Shown here piece by piece: positions 4,640 to 7,331 of a DNA stretch of 7,331 nt. The translations under genes and the position numbers were made by a program. Each line of letters starts with the position of its first letter. Position 1 is the stretch's first letter. The stretch is from Methanomicrobiaceae archaeon. GTDB taxonomy: Archaea > Halobacteriota > Methanomicrobia > Methanomicrobiales > Methanomicrobiaceae. The stretch lies in contig DAOVRB010000043.1 of assembly GCA_030628325.1 (NCBI GenBank), positions 1 through 7,331 on the forward strand, given 5' to 3'. The notes below the pieces were generated by a model, which worked only from the letters and a program-made list of their open reading frames with translations, made no database searches and was not told the origin of the DNA.

Positions 4640-5512
4640 TTATTTGTAGATTTCTGTGCCTTCAGTGGCAGTTTTAGTTTTTATTGCCGCACCTAACTGT
4701 GCAGCGATGGGACCGGGTTTACCTGTACCAATTTCACGCCCGTCAATCCATACAACCGGAGCAACCTCGGCCATTGTGCCGGTAACAAGCACTTCGTCAG
4801 CGGTATAAAGATCAAAATAACCCATATTGCGCTCTTCAGTTGGTATGCCAAGTTCACGTGCTGCCTCAAGAAGAGCCATACGGGTAATTCCGCGCAGGTT
4901 GTTAAGTGTCGGCGGAGTGATTATTGTGCCGTTTTTTACAACATAGATATTGTCCCCGGAACCTTCAGCAACGTAGCCGTTCGTATCAAAGATAATTGCC
5001 TCATCTCCGCCCTTGTAGTTGGCCTCAATCTTGGCAAGGATATTGTTAAGATAATTCAGGGATTTTACATTTGGCGGCAGGGCTTCTGCCGGGTTTCTCC
5101 TGATGGATACTGACACAGCCTTAAGGCCTTTCTCGTACAGATCCCCGTACATGCCACCGACCTCCTGTGCAATGGTAAAGATTGTAGGTCCTGCCTGGCA
5201 TTTCTGCGGGTCGATTCCCAAATCTCCCTTTCCACGTGTGACAACAAGTCGGATATATGCATCTCTCAGGTTGTTCCTTCTGAGTGTTTCAAGAACAACT
5301 TCTGTCATCTCTTCTTTGGACAATGGAATTGCAAGATCAATTACCTTGGCAGAATCATATAAGCGGCCTATATGGTCCTGAAGGCGGAACACACGTCCGT
5401 TATATGCACGAATTCCTTCAAAGACACCATCGCCGTATAGCAGGCCATGATCAAATACAGAAACTTTTGCCTCCTCATCCGGGACAAACTCACCGTCAAG
5501 ATATATCACCAT
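4640..5512 (-). CDS. ilvE: Branched-chain amino acid aminotransferase (class IV, IlvE type)
   Basis: A 290-residue PLP enzyme of fold-type IV that transfers the amino group from glutamate to the 2-oxo acids of leucine, isoleucine and valine, the last step of their synthesis, in the cytoplasm. Family features appear in order: DGEFVPDEEAKVSVFDHGLLYGDGVFEGIR-type opening (residues 6-35), R50 in GRLYDSAK for the PLP phosphate, the Schiff-base lysine K150 in PPNVKSLNYLNN with Y154 following, and E183 in GYVAEGSGDNIY, which contacts the pyridine nitrogen. TGTMAEVAPV occurs near the C terminus. Length is normal. A D-amino-acid or aminodeoxychorismate-lyase role is less likely given length and motifs. 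It lies 54 bases downstream of cfbB on the same strand. There is no Shine-Dalgarno sequence before the ATG, suggesting its own leaderless transcript. Confidence 0.93.
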   Translation of the reverse strand: MVIYLDGEFVPDEEAKVSVFDHGLLYGDGVFEGIRAYNGRVFRLQDHIGRLYDSAKVIDLAIPLSKEEMTEVVLETLRRNNLRDAYIRLVVTRGKGDLGIDPQKCQAGPTIFTIAQEVGGMYGDLYEKGLKAVSVSIRRNPAEALPPNVKSLNYLNNILAKIEANYKGGDEAIIFDTNGYVAEGSGDNIYVVKNGTIITPPTLNNLRGITRMALLEAARELGIPTEERNMGYFDLYTADEVLVTGTMAEVAPVVWIDGREIGTGKPGPIAAQLGAAIKTKTATEGTEIYK

Positions 5513-5527
5513 AAAAGTAATTATGGT

Positions 5528-5556
5528 CTTTAAATTACTAAACTTTCGTCATTTTA
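5528..5556 (-). promoter_or_regulatory. Candidate ilvE promoter
   Basis: Two TATA-like elements lie in the 54-base gap: AATTTAAAG (5528-5536), centred about 20 bases from the ATG, and ATTTAAAATG further up (near 5549-5556). No T-run terminator separates cfbB from ilvE, so read-through from cfbB is also possible. Confidence 0.3.
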
Positions 5557-5566
5557 AATTTTCATT

Positions 5567-7018
5567 TTAATTTTTCTGTATCTTCCGGCACTCGTCTGTA
5601 AAGTGCTTAATCATCCCGTGTACAGATATCGGATGAAGATGAGTATAGCTGGCCTGTGTCCTGTTTACAACCGCACCGTCCAGATTGTCAATAATTCCCT
5701 TCCCTCTTTTTAGTCTGTAACTGTAATGCGTATCCTTTGCAAGTCTGACATCTGTGTGGTGGAATTCGTGTCCGGAAAATTCCCCGGCCCCAAGAGGACT
5801 TTTTGCATCAGAAACACCCTGTACATATCCTATTACTCTCTGTGCAGGCATCACGGTCTCTCCTGAAAACACCCCACACATCGGATAAACCTTATCCTCC
5901 GTCTGTCCGTGCCATCCCTCGCGCAAAATCACCCTGTCAGTCAGATATATCAGTCCGCCACACTCTGCGTATATCGGTGTTTTGTTTGCTGAGACTTCAC
6001 AGACAGCCTCACGCATACTGCTGTTGGCAGCAAGTTCTTCTGCGAACAGTTCGGGATATCCGCCACCAATGATATACCCGTCTGCTTCAGGCAGGCGGTC
6101 GTGAATCGGGCTGAATCTGGTAACTTCAGCGCCAAGCGCACCAAGGATGTCAAAGAGATCGTTATAATAAAAGTTAAACGCCTCATCTGTTGCAACCCCG
6201 ATTTTTATATCAAAATCTATTTTCTGCCTGAATATCTCAGGAATTACAGTCGGTGCAGTACTCTCTCCCGCTATATCCATCAGGGCATCCATGTCAATGT
6301 GGTTGCCGATAACTGACGTGATAGTCTCTACTTTATGTAAAAACGTGCATGACGCCTCTGAGTCGGGCACTGTCTGATGGAAATGCGGGTCGTCCCGCTT
6401 TCTCATACTAAATTCTCCCTTAATCTGCCCCTCAAGGTATGGGACCAGACCAAGATGCCTCATTGTGAGTTTCATCTCATCGGTTCTTGGGATTGCACCG
6501 ATAACGGGTATGTTACAATAGTGTTCGATTGCTGTTGTTGCTTTTATCCGGTGAGTTTCACTTCCTATCTGGTTTAAGATAATTCCCTTGATCTTTACAT
6601 CCGGGTCAAGTACCATAAATCCTTTGACAATTGCCGCAGCGCTTCTTGTAATACTCCGGGCATCCACAACAAGAATAACATTAAGGTCCAGCTGTTTGGC
6701 AATATTTGCTGTAGAGCCCCTGTCTGTAAGTGCGTCCGACCCTTCAAACAATCCTCTGACACCCTCGACAATGGCGATATCCGCTCCGATACAGCCATTG
6801 TCATAGACCATTTTCACCTGCTCCGGACTCATCACAAAACTGTCTAAGTTCCTGCACGGTCTGCCGGTTACTCCCGTCAGGTAGGAAGGATCAATATAGT
6901 CCATCGCGACTTTAAAGGGCTGGACAATATATTCCTGAGAAAGAAGAGCGGAGATTGCGACTGTTATGCTCGTTTTTCCACTGCCTGAACGGTCACCTGT
7001 GATGAGCAGGGACTTCAT
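5567..7018 (-). CDS. cfbB: Ni-sirohydrochlorin a,c-diamide synthase (CfbB; CbiA/CobB family)
   Basis: A 483-residue enzyme that uses ATP and glutamine to amidate the a and c acetate side chains of Ni-sirohydrochlorin, the second dedicated step to coenzyme F430. The N-terminal dethiobiotin-synthetase-like domain has the P-loop GDRSGSGKT (8-16), followed by MDYIDPSYLTGVTGR and EGVRGLFEGSDALTDRGSTA. The C-terminal class I glutamine amidotransferase domain has IGGGYPELFAEELAAN, the nucleophile C353 in YAECGGLIYLTD, and GHEFHHTD (H417, H420, H421) supplying the catalytic His. All key residues are present. The ATG at 7018 overlaps the upstream stop codon (ATGA) and has GGAG six bases upstream, so the two genes are co-translated. 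The paralogous cobyrinate a,c-diamide synthase CbiA of cobalamin synthesis is the alternative; the cfbD-like neighbour favours CfbB. Confidence 0.85.
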   Translation of the reverse strand: MKSLLITGDRSGSGKTSITVAISALLSQEYIVQPFKVAMDYIDPSYLTGVTGRPCRNLDSFVMSPEQVKMVYDNGCIGADIAIVEGVRGLFEGSDALTDRGSTANIAKQLDLNVILVVDARSITRSAAAIVKGFMVLDPDVKIKGIILNQIGSETHRIKATTAIEHYCNIPVIGAIPRTDEMKLTMRHLGLVPYLEGQIKGEFSMRKRDDPHFHQTVPDSEASCTFLHKVETITSVIGNHIDMDALMDIAGESTAPTVIPEIFRQKIDFDIKIGVATDEAFNFYYNDLFDILGALGAEVTRFSPIHDRLPEADGYIIGGGYPELFAEELAANSSMREAVCEVSANKTPIYAECGGLIYLTDRVILREGWHGQTEDKVYPMCGVFSGETVMPAQRVIGYVQGVSDAKSPLGAGEFSGHEFHHTDVRLAKDTHYSYRLKRGKGIIDNLDGAVVNRTQASYTHLHPISVHGMIKHFTDECRKIQKN

Positions 7019-7331
7019 TTCATACTCCGAAGAACTGCACCAAATTCGCTCTCAACAATATTTCTGACACCCAGGGTTTTTGGATGAAGATCCACTTCAA
7101 CAATTACATGCTGGTGGCCTATGGCTTTTAAGGGCTCCACCTGTCTCGGACCGTTTGTGATCGAAATAATCTCAATACCTTCGGTGTATTCCGGTGGAAT
7201 TGCATGTGGCACCCCTGCAATAAGGGCAAAATCCGGTCTGAGATTGCGGATATATTCACCAAGACGTTCTCCGTTTGCACCATATTCATCAAGTGCACCA
7301 ATGAGTACAGGTTCAATACCCTGGTCCTTAA
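7015..7331 (-). CDS. cfbD: Probable CfbD, Ni-sirohydrochlorin a,c-diamide reductive cyclase subunit (partial, C-terminal end)
   Basis: The last 105 residues are visible and the gene continues past the right edge. The fragment alternates strands and helices like the last Rossmann-like domain of nitrogenase component-1 proteins: EPVLIGALDEYG, then GERLGEYIRNLRPDFALIAGVPHAIP, then a EIISITNGPRQVEPLK stretch, ending with VEVDLHPKTLGVR and ESEFGAVLRSMK. CfbD (methanogenesis marker 13, a NifD homologue) works with the NifH-like CfbC to reduce the tetrapyrrole and close the lactam ring after CfbB. The TGA at 7015-7017 overlaps the cfbB ATG, showing an operon. The catalytic cysteines lie outside the window, so this rests on fold pattern, recalled sequence character and context. 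Another F430 gene such as cfbE (Mur-ligase-like) is the main alternative. Confidence 0.6.
   Translation of the reverse strand, partial: KDQGIEPVLIGALDEYGANGERLGEYIRNLRPDFALIAGVPHAIPPEYTEGIEIISITNGPRQVEPLKAIGHQHVIVEVDLHPKTLGVRNIVESEFGAVLRSMK

Overview
The window looks like a piece of a methanogen chromosome, most likely order Methanomicrobiales (family or genus not resolvable here). The strongest pointer is a coenzyme F430 biosynthesis pair at the right end: cfbB, overlapped by 4 bases by the 3' end of a gene that reads like cfbD. F430 is the nickel cofactor of methyl-coenzyme M reductase, so this implies a methanogen or a close methane-oxidising relative. Archaeal traits agree: AT-rich TATA-type promoters, several probably leaderless starts, T-tract terminators, and a tRNA with no encoded CCA.

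Layout, left to right. (1) 1-315, minus: 5' part of an FAD-dependent oxidoreductase of the UDP-galactopyranose mutase / protoporphyrinogen-oxidase-like group, running off the edge. (2) 412-945, minus: an unrecognised 177-residue protein. (3) 946-1456: a 511-base gap with a TATA-type promoter, a possible Phe-rich upstream ORF, T-tracts and a perfect 9-bp inverted repeat around a TATA-like core. (4) 1457-3128, plus: a two-gene operon of a 41-residue one-helix protein and a sodium:solute symporter, translationally overlapping by 11 bases. (5) 3316-3924, minus: a VapB/VapC toxin-antitoxin pair with a palindrome beside its promoter. (6) 3967-4494: no intact gene. Two open frames without usual start codons lie head to head and end next to the tRNA; they read like remnants. 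(7) 4495-4567, minus: tRNA-Glu(UUC) with its own promoter. (8) 4640-5512, minus: branched-chain aminotransferase-type ilvE. (9) 5567-7331, minus: cfbB and the partial cfbD-like gene.

Functionally, the right third is conserved housekeeping: F430 assembly, amino-acid transamination and a tRNA. The stretch from about 3130 to 4490 has an accessory character: a toxin-antitoxin pair and gene fragments at the 3' end of a tRNA, a classical integration site. The most useful under-annotated item is the 41-residue ORF before the symporter, which resembles small accessory proteins encoded beside such transporters and has a noteworthy leader. I saw no CRISPR array, intact insertion sequence or rRNA. I found no convincing wholly new system; the head-to-head remnants and the symporter leader are the places to look.
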